This document shows positions 1 to 10,261 of a stretch of DNA of 64,000 bases, one piece after another. Source of the DNA: Diogma glabrata. Lineage: Eukaryota; Arthropoda; Insecta; Diptera; Cylindrotomidae. The notes under the pieces were generated by a model. The model was not told where the DNA came from. It made no database searches and was given only the letters and a program-made list of their open reading frames with translations. The stretch covers positions 299,156,452 to 299,220,451 of the forward strand of contig OY856186.1 in assembly GCA_963693315.1 (NCBI GenBank), read 5' to 3'. Each line of letters begins with the position of its first letter. The stretch's first letter is position 1. Both the position numbers and the translations under genes were made by a program.

Positions 1-56
1 CCAAACATTCCACCAAAAGCTTTTGGATTTTTCATGTTATTTTCTAATGCTATAAC
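1..56 (-). CDS. transporter exon 5 (partial)
   Basis: The acceptor AG lies at 58-57 on the minus strand after TATGTTCAC. The exon reads VIALENNMKNPKAFGGMFG and continues past the left edge. It joins exon 4 in phase 0 across a 64-bp intron (57-120). Confidence 0.9.
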
Positions 57-2735
57 CTGTGAACATAAATAAAATGCTGTTGTAAAGTATTTAGATATTA
101 AAGAATTTGTATATACTTACTACACCAACCGCTTCCAATGCAAATAATACTGTTCCGAAAAACAAAGGAAATGTTCCAATCGATGCGAAAGTTTCACGTT
201 CAGATAGACTCGGCAAATCATCCAAAACAAACACCATAATTAAGCCAATTCCAATAAATGTTATTAAATTCGCAAACGTTGAAAATGGTGCTAATATTTT
301 TAAATTTGGTATAAAAATTAATAAGATTAATGGCACCAAAATTATGAGCATATGAAGTTTGACATCAAAATCAATCCAATAATAATCAACCAATTGTTTT
401 ATATTTGTTGCAACGAAAACAATATAAACACAACAGACTCCAAGTTGATAAACAATTAGAAATACATCGACGATGTAACTGTTACATAAAAAAATTATCA
501 TTAACTATTTAAATTGAGAGATTCGAAAATAAAGTAAAGATTAAAGCAAAACGTAAACTTTAATTTTCGATATTGAATATTTCAAAAATAAAATCAAGCT
601 CACAATCTTTTCTTAGAAAAAAAGTCAACATTAAATACAATTAAATTACTTTATGCATCAAATTAACATAACGCAAAATAATCGAATATTCTAATATTTT
701 CTCAAGGTTTCTAGAGAAAGTTACCTCGAATAATCGAGAAATTATGCAGAATCGTATATAAGGAGTCCCTCTTGCAAAATTAATTAATAAAGTTGGGATA
801 ATAGAAATACTTTTTTTTAGACTGCGATTATTGTAAGTGAAAATTAATTGTAATCAATAAGTTGTACCGTGTTTATGAAATCGTGTAAAAAGAAGTTATT
901 TTTAAATTGCTTTTTGTAAATAAAGTTTTAAGTGATATTAAGATAGGCATATTGTTGCTGTATGGTTTTCCTGTTGTTGTGGAACAAGTAAACAGTTGAA
1001 TACTTAATAAAACCTGGTGTTTGTGCTTACTAATCAGTGATCGAACTCAGAAGGAGATTGGGAATTGAGAGTTAGGAAAGATGGAAAAAAGTAATTCGAA
1101 GGAAGATTGGAAAAACGTAACAATATGTTAGTATTATTGGCAAGAAATATCAGGAAAAGTTGTTTTTTATTTTGTGTAGTGTAAATTGACAACAAAATCG
1201 GCCTTATACTGGTAGAATGGAAGGTAGAATAGTAATATACAGGTAGAATGGTAATCGATAGATCAGTTTCTGATCTTTTATGGATAACTTCTGATGTTCG
1301 ACAACAATACACTCGCGCCCTTGGTATTCAATTTGTGACTTAAGTACGTACTAAGAAAACACCGACTTGAGACCCAAAGCTTGATTTTTAACAAATTTAG
1401 TTAAATGTCTTTGCAAATGGGATTGCGCTTCTCGAACGTAGACTGAGCGATATCGATTAGTGTCTTGATTTGCTTAAAAAAAACGAAATGCTAAACAACC
1501 TGTTTTGGAGTATCATGCATCAACCCCGGTAGAACTAAAGATAAAAAAAGCCAAGGATATATATCCCAGAAAACTAGATACTGACGAGTGACGACTGCGA
1601 ACTATGACATACAGAAAATTGCAAATACGCCAACGCATCTGATATAATATCGACAAACTTAAATGCAGGGATATATTAAAAAGCACTGCCATATATAGAG
1701 TTTCTCTACACACACAACGTCATGTCATGTCAATATAGCCTCTATCGCAGTTTAGGCCACTGTGTTAACCTATAGAAATTAAAGGTATAAACACAAAGTG
1801 CCCTCGATTGGTATCTCTGAACATTCGGGGTAAGGTAATGCAATTAATTTTGGCAATGTAAAATTACGGAAAATCAGTATAGAATTCGAATAAATTATTA
1901 ATAATTAATAAATAAAATGTCAAATTTGTAGAATTAATTATAAAATTGTCCTAACAACAACCAACTGGTATTTGTCGAACGGAAATAAAAAACTTGACAT
2001 GACGAGTCACTTTAAATTTTGGTGCTTTTATAGGATAGAGAGTTAAAACTAAAGTTACTGATTGAACGAGAAAAACTTCAACTTTAAGAGGAGAGTGAGA
2101 GAATCAGTAATACAAAATCAATATTTAAATTTCCAAAATACATTTCTAACCACTTTCATAGAACAACTTAATTTAAAAACATAATTAGTAGCTTACAATG
2201 ATGCATTAGCAAATTTCTTCAAACAATCTGGTCCCTCTTCCAATGCCATTTTCATTGATTCCGGATAAGTTAAAATTGGTAGCCTATGTCGTTTACATAA
2301 AACATACTGTGCTTGAACTAGCACATGCAAACAATATGTACATACTATTCCTAAGAGACACGTACCAAGTATACCAGACACATAACCTGAATTAGCAAAC
2401 GCTTGCGGCATAGCCAGAATCCCGGTGCCCAATGCTCCTTTTAATATATGTACAAATGTTTCAACATTTCTGTGTGAATAAACATAAAAAATTATTAAAA
2501 ATAATTTTAAATAAATAATTATCACTAATTTATAGCTTACGTTGTTGGATTTTTTACTGCTCTGTGTAAATGTGGATCATAATCATCGTTGTTACTAAAT
2601 GTCGGTGACCCAGGTACACTTCTTTAACACACAAAAAAATTTAAATAAATTACTTTTTCAAGATTTTTAATAATTTTTTTCTTACTTATGATCCGTTAGA
2701 CTTATACTTTCTGCTTTTTTATTATTTTCCAACAT
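1..2735 (-). CDS. SLC36/PAT-type proton-coupled amino acid transporter, 5' part, five exons, runs off left edge
   Basis: The product is a predicted multi-pass membrane carrier that moves small neutral amino acids with protons across the plasma or lysosomal membrane (Aa_trans family). I assembled coding exons 2686-2735, 2541-2621, 2197-2469, 121-478 and 1-56 on the minus strand. All introns are GT-AG and all junctions stay in frame: 254 codons to the end of exon 4. The start ATG at 2735-2733 opens a short polar N-terminus. Exon 3 encodes the family-typical first helix (LKGALGTGILAMP). Exon 4 carries YQLGVCCVYIVFVATNIKQ and several hydrophobic helices. The exon 4/5 join reads FALEAVGVVIALENNMKNP, a hallmark of this family. 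Full PAT proteins are about 450-500 aa, so the C-terminal half lies outside the window. It resembles insect 'pathetic-like' genes; the exact orthologue cannot be set from half a protein. It is the only host gene seen with confidence. Confidence 0.9.
121..478 (-). CDS. transporter exon 4
   Basis: This is a 358-nt exon encoding about four hydrophobic segments. The acceptor is ATGTAACAG just right of 478, and the donor GTAAGT is at 120-115. A split codon TT|T joins exon 3 to give ANASF-YIVDVF. Confidence 0.9.
2197..2469 (-). CDS. transporter exon 3
   Basis: This 273-nt exon encodes NVETFVHILKGALGTG through to KKFANAS, covering the first two or three transmembrane helices. The acceptor is CACAG and the donor is GTAAGC at 2196-2191. 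The 1.7-kb intron 479-2196 to its left holds no recognisable feature. Confidence 0.9.
2541..2621 (-). CDS. transporter exon 2
   Basis: This is an 81-nt exon encoding a polar cytosolic stretch (SVPGSPTFSNNDDYDPHLHR). The donor GTAAGC is at 2540-2535 and the acceptor is TTAAAG. A second AG three bases downstream could act as an alternative acceptor, but would change the frame only by one codon. Confidence 0.85.
2686..2735 (-). CDS. transporter exon 1, start codon
   Basis: The exon encodes MLENNKKAESISLTDHK, with the last codon split by a GTAAG donor at 2685-2681. The ATG context is AATAATG. There is no other in-frame ATG close upstream. Confidence 0.8.
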
Positions 2736-2790
2736 TATTCTTAATTTATGATTACAGGTTTGAATTGAATTATTTCTTCAGTCTGAAAGA
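2736..2790 (-). promoter_or_regulatory. likely 5' UTR with splice acceptor
   Basis: On the minus strand TATCTTTCAG at about 2792-2783 looks like an acceptor about 47 nt upstream of the ATG, suggesting a non-coding first exon further right. I cannot place that exon or a promoter. The stretch 2800-3430 holds nothing else I recognise. Confidence 0.35.
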
Positions 2791-3439
2791 TACAAAAAAA
2801 ATGGTGCCATGTTATTAAAAAAAATTCGGTGTTTTTTTAGGGATAAATTTGAAGATGAACAGATATCACGTTTTGTTATAAAAAACATGATGAGTTTCAT
2901 TCCAATTGGCCCGAGTACATTTTCTGGCAGCATTTTGAGGATACCTATTAGCCTGGATCGTGGAACGGCGGTTGTTAAAAATGTAAATTCTACATTATTA
3001 TTATTATTGTTATTCATATTTTTAAGATAAAAAAAAAGGTAACCGTATTTAAGTATGTATGTATCGGGTTTTGGTTTTGTGTGGCCGTGTGTGATAGATA
3101 GTTAAAAATGTGTTAGTTTGTTTTTATAAATGGTGTGAGTGAGATGTGCCAATTCCTTGGGATTCCTTTCTTACTGCCGAATATCTCAACCCTTAATATC
3201 ACCACATATTATGATAACATTAGAAAATATTACGATGCTGATGCATAGGCTAACTTTACCACAGCTCTGGAAACGTTCTGGATATATAATGAGCTAATAT
3301 CTATAAAATACTTTAGTTAATGGCTACCCAATGTTATAGATTTCGTGTAGCTCTAATTATATAAACATTAAAGAAAGCTGTAGTATCCCAAAAAAAACAT
3401 AAATTCTATAGTACGAGGAAAAGTAAACAAAAAATTTAC

Positions 3440-3960
3440 CGGAAGTGAAAAATCAAAAGTTGGGATGCAGAACTGTTATAAACTGTACTACATGCTTATA
3501 TACCAAGTTTCATTCAATTCGATTATCAGCTGCAGATGTTACTGAGATTTCAAAATAACAGGTGTTCGAGGGACCCCCACCACATTATTCAAAATAATCC
3601 GCTCCTTGTCATACATATAAGCATCTTTTTTTAAAGTGTCATCAAAATTCATTCATGAACGAATGTTGTATGCTTCCAACAAACTTAAAAAACATGGTGA
3701 AAAAATCATCTGTTGTATGGTGGCCCCCCAACCCTTTGTCCAATGTACCTCAAAAGCTGATGAAATCTTTCTCCAATTGGTAGCCTACAGTAGGAATAAA
3801 CACCTGAAAACAAAAACTTTTAACCGGAAGTAAGAACCCGGAAACAGTACTAAAACCTTATATATCAAGATTCAACTAGATCGAAAGCCAGGACTAGAAG
3901 TTATTGAAGATTTAAACTTAGAGGTGTTCGGGAGACCCCATTTACAAAAACTGCATTTTT
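3440..3960 (+). repeat. dispersed repeat FR-3, forward copy
   Basis: Non-coding sequence with phrases such as GGTGTTCGAGGGACCCCC, AGCCTACAGTAGGAATAAAC and GAGGTGTTCGGGAGACCCC. The same phrases in the same order occur on the opposite strand at 53275-53830, so this is a two-copy (at least) dispersed repeat. It holds short internal repeats of its own. No protein or TIR was seen. Confidence 0.75.
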
Positions 3961-4309
3961 TTGATGAAAAATAGACATTTTCAGTCACAAACAATTAAAA
4001 AAATATTGACATTTCGACAAAACTTCATAGAACATTAACTCCTTAAAACTCACTCGTCTATCAAGGCCCGTCGTTATTATTAGCATAAATATTTCCACCC
4101 CCCGAGATTGGGTGGTAACCAACACCAGAATAAAAGCGCACATCGGCGTAGGGTAGATTTTAACATTTGAGCTATTCCCAACATACTGTAAAACTTTCAA
4201 GCAAATTCATTCAGATTCAAAAAATTCGGAGCAGTAAAACACCATTTACTGGACTGTGTAGGTATTCGATCTATTTAACTTATAAACTCCCTTCATGCTT
4301 AATCGTACG

Positions 4310-5895
4310 TACGTTTCTTTTTAGGGTTCCGTTTTTTATACGGAACACTATTGGTGAGAGTGAAACAAGTTTTTCAAATTATATCGATTATCTCGTAAAC
4401 TATAAATGCTATGGACTTGAAATTTGAGGTGCGTATAAAACTAATCTGTCTACATGAAATGACGGATACAAATAAAACTAAAGTGGTTTTCGTTTGGTTT
4501 ACAGGGGTACGATATGAGACCTTTGAGAAAATACATTTTTTAAAGATTCAAGTAGGGTATCATATGAACAGTAAAGTATTCCGTAAAAATTTATTTTGTA
4601 ATTTTACACCTCACCATTTTTTGTATAATTTTGAATAATGACGTTTTCTTCGTGTTTTCTTACCTCGATTAGCTCCGAACCTAACTGATCGAAAATTTTC
4701 AAATGTATTTGGAATGATAGAAAAATTAGCCAAGTGCCAACGGCATACAGTGTTAATTATATAAAAATTAGTACGTTTTTAATAAAAAATATATAAAAGT
4801 GTCATATATTCATAATTATATTTATTAAGGGGGTGGAAATGAGAAGGGGTAAAAACACTATTTAAAATGTGGTCAAGTGGGGTGTCATTTGAAATAGCAC
4901 CTAATTTAGAAATCATTATAATTTTTTTTAGAATTTTGCGGTGCAGTTTTTGAGTTATTGATAAAAAAGTGTAACTTGCAGACCGTCCCCCGCTCCCCTA
5001 CGTTTCGACACTGGTTGACAGAAAAATTTGTAAAAATTCACAAAGTAAGAAAATTTAGTAAATTTTGTATGAAAATTATAGCGAAGTCTCAAATAATTAT
5101 ATTTCTGTGTGTTTAGGGGACGGGGGTAGAGAGGGTAAAAAAACCTTTTTTGACCCAAGCGAGTGGGGTATCATTTGAAAGAGCACCTAATTTAGAATTC
5201 ATTGCATTTCTTTTTAAATTTTGCGGTGCACAGTTTTTGAGTTATATTCAAAAAAGTGCAACTTTCAGACCGTTTCGCCCCCTACGTTTCGCCGATGATT
5301 GACAGAAAAATTTGAAAAAATTCACAGAGACAGGAAGATTGGTAAATTTTGAATGAAAATTAAAGCGAAGTCTCAAATAATTATATATCTGTGTGTTTAG
5401 GGAATGGGTGTGGGGAGAGTAAAAAAAAACATTTTTGACCCATATGAGTAGAGTGTCATATGAAGGAGCACTTAATTTAAGAAACATTACAATTTTTTTT
5501 TGAGTTTTGCAATGCACAGATTTTGTGTTATCGTAGAAAAATATTTTTAGTATGTAGCCTCTCCACCCCGCTAAATTTCGACACTTGATTAACCAAAAAA
5601 ATAATAAAATTTAAACCATTTACAAGCTCGTGTTATTGAATCTTTCTTGAGTTACCATAAACATCTATGGATGAGATTTAACCTAAAGTAACATTTTTTG
5701 AGGCATTTTTGATCAATGTAGATTTGATTGTAATTTACTATTGACATTTACGATTTGACATTTATTTTGTTGGTCTGGAAATATAAAGACCTTACAACAC
5801 AACTTTTTGTCAATAATTTTTGATATTGTGTTCTTTTACATTCACGGAACCCTTGGCGAGCGAATTTTATTCGTACTTATCTGACTTTTTTTTTG
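4310..5895. repeat. repeat block bounded by ACGGAACCCT-type motifs with 287-bp tandem units
   Basis: The left side has AGGGTTCCGTTTTTTATACG and the right side has ACGGAACCCTTGGCGAGCG, a motif pair known from intergenic repeats of several insect orders. In between, a unit starting TCATTTGAAA-AGCACCTAATTTA recurs at about 4885, 5171 and 5456 (period about 287 bp), with a more diverged copy near 4551. Each unit carries TACGTTTCG, TTGACAGAAAAATTTG and AAGTCTCAAATAATTATAT. Open frames here are by-products of the repeat. Confidence 0.7.
4880..5600. repeat. tandem array, about 287-bp unit, 2.5 copies
   Basis: Three starts of the same unit at about 4885, 5171 and 5456 in direct orientation, diverged by perhaps 10-20%. 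Non-coding. Confidence 0.75.
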
Positions 5896-6112
5896 TTTAA
5901 ATAAGTAGTGATGTGTGGATGCAATCATGAACTCTTACACAAACTTAGAAATCAAAACTTGAAAGGACCTACATGAAAGGACACTATAAAATTACCGCCC
6001 TAAATATATTTCACTGGTTGCGAGACATTCGCTAGAAATCATCGTAGTAACGATAAAAGACACGGGACACCTATTTGCATTGTGAATGACCCTTTTCACA
6101 TTTGTATGCAGT

Positions 6113-6243
6113 TCTTCACTTCTTCGTTTATTACTTCTTTGCCTATAAATTGTCTATATGAACTAAATTCAAATATGGCAGCTCCAATTTAGTTTATATA
6201 GACAATTTTTAGGCAAAGAGGTAAGAAACGAAGAAGTGATGCG
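6113..6243. repeat. short palindrome (hairpin-forming)
   Basis: The left arm TTCTTCACTTCTTCGTTTAT and the right arm ending AACGAAGAAGTGATG pair, as do TTTGCCTATAAATTGTCTAT and ATAGACAATTTTTAGGCAAA. The arms are about 50 bp with a spacer of about 25 bp. It could be a small MITE. The flanks 6244-7085 hold AT-rich sequence with nothing recognised. Confidence 0.7.
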
Positions 6244-7087
6244 TTGCACTGCAAACACGTTCATTTGAAATGTTTCATTTCTGAAATATTTCAACAAAAT
6301 ATATTTCATACCCGAAATATTTCAAAAAAGACAGTTTTTCAATTTCATTAATTATTGTCTATAATTATAAAAAGGCATCAACTTTAGTGACATTTCATAT
6401 TTCAAAATTAAATTATATGTCTGTGAAAATCTGTCTGTCTGTGTTAATTATATTATTTAAATTTCAATAAAACGAACAATTCGAATTGGTTATTTATTTA
6501 TTGACACATTAAGCCTAGTTTTATTCTCAAAATTAGGCGCGTTCCATTGAAGAACAACCTGGTTCAAATTTACTTCCATCTATACATTCTACGCTACCCC
6601 AAACAATGGTTTGGGGTAGACAAAACAAATGTGTTTTTGCATTTTACTTATTTCGAGGTTATGGCGCTTGACATATTTCAAAAATATAAATTTCATGAAA
6701 TTTACAATCACTATACGCCCTTAAGGGCACTCAACATTAATGTTTATTTTTCTATACACTTTACTTATTAGTTGTTAATAAATTCCATATTTAAATTATC
6801 TACATATACCTGCACATATTAACCACATTTGAATATTAAATAAATGACTACGAGCTAAAGTTATCTACTTCTAGATTTGCTACTATGAATATCGGAACTA
6901 CTTTTTACAAACAATCCGGATGCGATAAACAACTCAATAAATAAAACACAAAAATTTGTTCCTTCATTTCCGCTGACCACTATGTCAGTATACATATTAT
7001 ACGAAATATGTTTACAGACAAAACTGTTTTGACACGAAATGTTTTATACGACTTGAAATACACGATCAACAAATAAAATTGAAAATA

Positions 7088-7606
7088 CCAGAGCAGAGAT
7101 TAGTTAGGGAAAGCCTGAATACAATCAGGGTGTGATCAGGTCCTGGTCAGTCCAGAAAGGGCAAGTCTTATTAGGGCAATCTGATGTGGGCTTGTTCCGG
7201 GTCTGATTTACAATACCCTTTTAGGGTTAACTTTATTTTAATATATCAGGTCCTGATTTGGTTTTTCGTATTGGACCCCTAGCTGAAATTTCAAATTGAT
7301 TAAAATTCACTAGAATTGTCAATATTATCAATTTTAGAAATATATAGTTAAAACCGTTTCATGTATATGTTTTATGTTAATTTTTAATTTTTTTCATTGT
7401 AATTTCTTTATTTTATTTTAATTAATTTATGTATATAATACATAAAGAGCCTGATCCTATTATCCCAATAGAGAAAAAGAACCTGATAGAGAAAAAGCGT
7501 TACACTCATGATCAGGGCCCAAACAGGGTGTTCTACCAATGCCTGATCTGGACTAGGGCAAACCTGATCAGGACCTTATTTGTGCCCTGACAAATTTCTG
7601 CTCGGG
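7088..7606. mobile_element. TIR element flanked by TA (519 bp, MITE-like)
   Basis: The left end is CCAGAGCAGAGATT and the right end is the complement of CCCGAGCAGAAATT, immediately flanked by TA on both sides. Subterminal regions on both sides are rich in CCTGATCAGG-like words. There is no coding capacity, so it is non-autonomous. The TA target suggests a Tc1/mariner-like or related mobiliser, but the superfamily is not certain. Confidence 0.65.
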
Positions 7607-7608
7607 TA

Positions 7609-8522
7609 ATTTAACGTCCATAACTAATAGTCCATAAGGTATTATAATTAGAAGATACCTCTTAGTTAACTCGGCTCTGCATAAACGCACTAATTGTTTG
7701 TGACTATTTTTGTTGCTCTGACCAAGAGAAAAAGTCTGAGATTTATCTTTATTTGTCCTTATAAAGTTTACCCTGCGATAAGGCTCTACGATAAGACTCT
7801 CATAAATCTAATGCGATAAGGCTCTAATAGACGACGTCCCATGTCATAAGGCGATGTTAAGTCTTTCGTCCTAAAACAAATAAGTGGCAAGTCCTTGAAT
7901 CTGATCAGAGAGCCGGTGTTCCGATCCCCGACCTAGAATTTGTTATACGGATCTTTCGAATTTCGATACATTCAGTTCTACTGACTTAAATTCTAAACTA
8001 CATTCTATCGTATAGATACAATAAAATCTTGGACATAATTTTAAGTTTTAAATCTTAAATGAATCTGAATTCTTGTTTTAATATCACTAAAAAAAATAAG
8101 AAAATCTGATCTACGTAGGTAGATCTGCATTTTGGGAAATATTAACAAGCTCTAAGGTTTTAGGAGATCGTTGAGGCTTAACTTAGCTGTTCTGAAATAA
8201 AGAAGGATACGAATTTAGCAACAATTATCTCTCTTGGTACTGACCTACAGCCATTGAAAAGAAATTTGTCCGTATTCATCGATCTATGTATATCTCAAAA
8301 AATCTGTTCGAATAAATTTAAGTTTCTTTTTTGTGCGGGTAGGTAATATTTTCTCAGTTTTTAAAAGAAAGCAAAATATTGAATTTGTGTGTTAAATCCG
8401 TTATCATTTTATTAACTGAGATGACAATAAAGAAGATGTTTAGATCTGGATTAAAATTTTGGCATCATACATGTTTATATTGATTATATATGAATAGTTT
8501 TAATAAGAAATTAAGATCAAGT
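7609..8522. other. no recognisable feature
   Basis: AT-rich sequence. The only pattern is a few short GCGATAAGGCTCT words at 7770-7830. Confidence 0.5.
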
Positions 8523-8550
8523 TATAGATGAAAAACGTGATCTACACAAG
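8523..8550. repeat. FB-1 palindrome family, terminal fragment
   Basis: TATAGATGAAAAACGTG followed by ATCTACACA matches the end of the full FB-1 element at 31279 and 37096. The rest of FB-1 resumes after the LINE at 9843, so the LINE sits inside it. Confidence 0.7.
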
Positions 8551-9693
8551 GAAAACCATGGTGAAACATTCAGTATTTCACTTGACATTTCTAAAGCATT
8601 TGATAAAGTGTGGCGTAAAAATCTCATAGCTAAATTAAAATCTTATGGCATAGACCATCTTACTGTCTCATGGATTTATAGTTTTCTTACAGGTCGCCAA
8701 TTTCATGTTAATTTAGATGGTATCACATCCAATATTTTCACAACCAATGCTGGGGTTCCCCAAGGTTCTGCACTCTCACCAACCTTGTTTCTTCTATACA
8801 TTAATGACTTACTTATTTCCACAGTGCACCCAATCCATAGTTTTGCTGATGACAGCACATTGCATGCATCACATGCATCTCCTAAATTTCGATCTCATAC
8901 TACAGTTACCACTGATAGAGAGCTGCTAATTGATTCTATCAACAAAGATCTGGAGCGTATAATGGAATGGGGAGATCGTAATCTTGTTTCATTTAATCCA
9001 ACCAAAACCAAACTATGCCGTCTTTCACGAATAGAGCGACATAAAAATTTTCCTATTAAAATAAACCACGAGGAATTGCGTGAGGTTGAATCAGTTAGAC
9101 TTCTTGGAGTGGATATTCAAAATAACCTGAAATGGAATAAACATGTGTTCAACCTCCCTAAATCTGCAATGCAAAAATTAGGATTCTTGAGTCGATGTAA
9201 AAAGTATTTCAATCCCGAGCAAATTTGGCTAATCTTCAAGTCCTGTATTCGTCCATGTATATGGAGTACTGCTGTCATGTTTGTGTAGGTTGCTTGTCAG
9301 TCAACAACAAAATGTCTAGACTCTGTACAGAGAAAAGCAATACGGTTGATTGGTAATACCGAACTAACGGACCAGCTTGATTCACTCCAGCACAGAAGAA
9401 ATGTGGCTGAATTATCAATCTACTATAAATATAGCTTTAGCGAATTCTCCTCTAAGGAAATTCAAAATATCCTTCCATCGTGTGCGCAGTATAATCGACA
9501 AACAAGAGCTACCGAGTTATCCCATCCATTTGTTGTACAAATACCTCGTTGTAGAACTGTGTCCTTTCAGAACGACTATTTTAATAGAGTGGCCAAATTG
9601 TGGAACTCAATGCCTCCTTCTGTATTTCCCGATGAATTTTCCCCTCAGGCATTTAAAGAAAATGTCCATAATCATTTAAAACAATTAGTATAG
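8551..9693 (+). pseudogene. LINE-A reverse transcriptase, C-terminal two thirds, broken
   Basis: RNA-templated DNA synthesis domain of a Jockey-superfamily LINE. Visible motifs in order are SLDISKAFDKVW (RT motif A), GVPQGSALSPTLF (motif B), SFADDSTLH (catalytic FADD, motif C), LLGVDIQNNLKWNKHV and CIRPC. The C-terminal tail continues LDSLQHRRNVAELSIYYKY to WNSMPPSVFP. The frame is interrupted at an in-frame TAG (9286-9288). Compared with LINE-B (CMEYCCQVWG), a TA appears duplicated near 9259, which shifts the frame for a short stretch until it is restored before KCLDSVQRKAIRL. The endonuclease and RT fingers are missing because of 5' truncation. Not active. Confidence 0.85.
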
Positions 9694-9842
9694 TTATCCC
9701 TATATCCCCATTCCTTCCATTTTCCTCATCTCCTTCCTTTATAGTTGACATGGTATCTTCGGATATTCAAAGAGTCTAAATAATGAATATTTCATATTTA
9801 GTGTGCTAAACATGTCTAACTAATTAATAAAAAAAAAAAAAA
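8551..9842 (+). mobile_element. LINE-A: 5'-truncated non-LTR retrotransposon with poly(A)
   Basis: The element holds the second half of a reverse transcriptase frame, a short 3' UTR and an A-tract at 9828-9842. The same 3' UTR and C-terminal region recur in antisense at 61180-61740, which defines the family. It interrupts FB-1. The exact 5' junction could lie between 8541 and 8560, because the coding frame stays open through it. No clear target duplication was found. Confidence 0.8.
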
Positions 9843-10260
9843 GTGAAAAAGACGAAATTTGAACTTGACCATGTACATTGTGCATATTAATAGTATGGAC
9901 AAAATAAAAAAAACTTATTTTAGAACTGTTTGAAAGAGCATAGTTTAAACATAAGAGGCACCCCAACATGCATGAAAAATGAAAATTTTGCCAACTCGAG
10001 GTAACTTTGAAATTAAACTGCTGTTAACTTAAACAATAGCTATACCGATTTCAACAAACTTTTTTTTGTTTGATAGGTGATTAATTAATCTTTAGAAAAA
10101 AAAATAAATTAAACTTTTTCTTAATTAATTAAAATATTAAAAAACTTTTTTAAAGATGTGGCGCTAGGGTCACAATTTTAAAGATTTTTAGTACGACTAA
10201 AATTCTAATTTTTCATCACTTTTTCGAACAATTTTTATTAACAAAAAACTTCAACCACTA
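9843..10260. repeat. FB-1 palindrome family, left-arm half
   Basis: GTGAAAAAGACGAAATTTG then TTGAACTTGACCATG, AACATGCATGAAAAATG and GGCGCTAGGG occur in the same order as at 35749-36250 and 36240-37096 (inverted). This copy lacks the second arm. Sequence after 10262 belongs to an unrelated LINE. Confidence 0.75.
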
Positions 10261-10261
10261 A

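Noticed and set aside
4955..5517. Minus-strand frames of 67 and 89 aa with similar sequences
   Set aside because: The similarity comes from the 287-bp tandem unit, not from a gene family.
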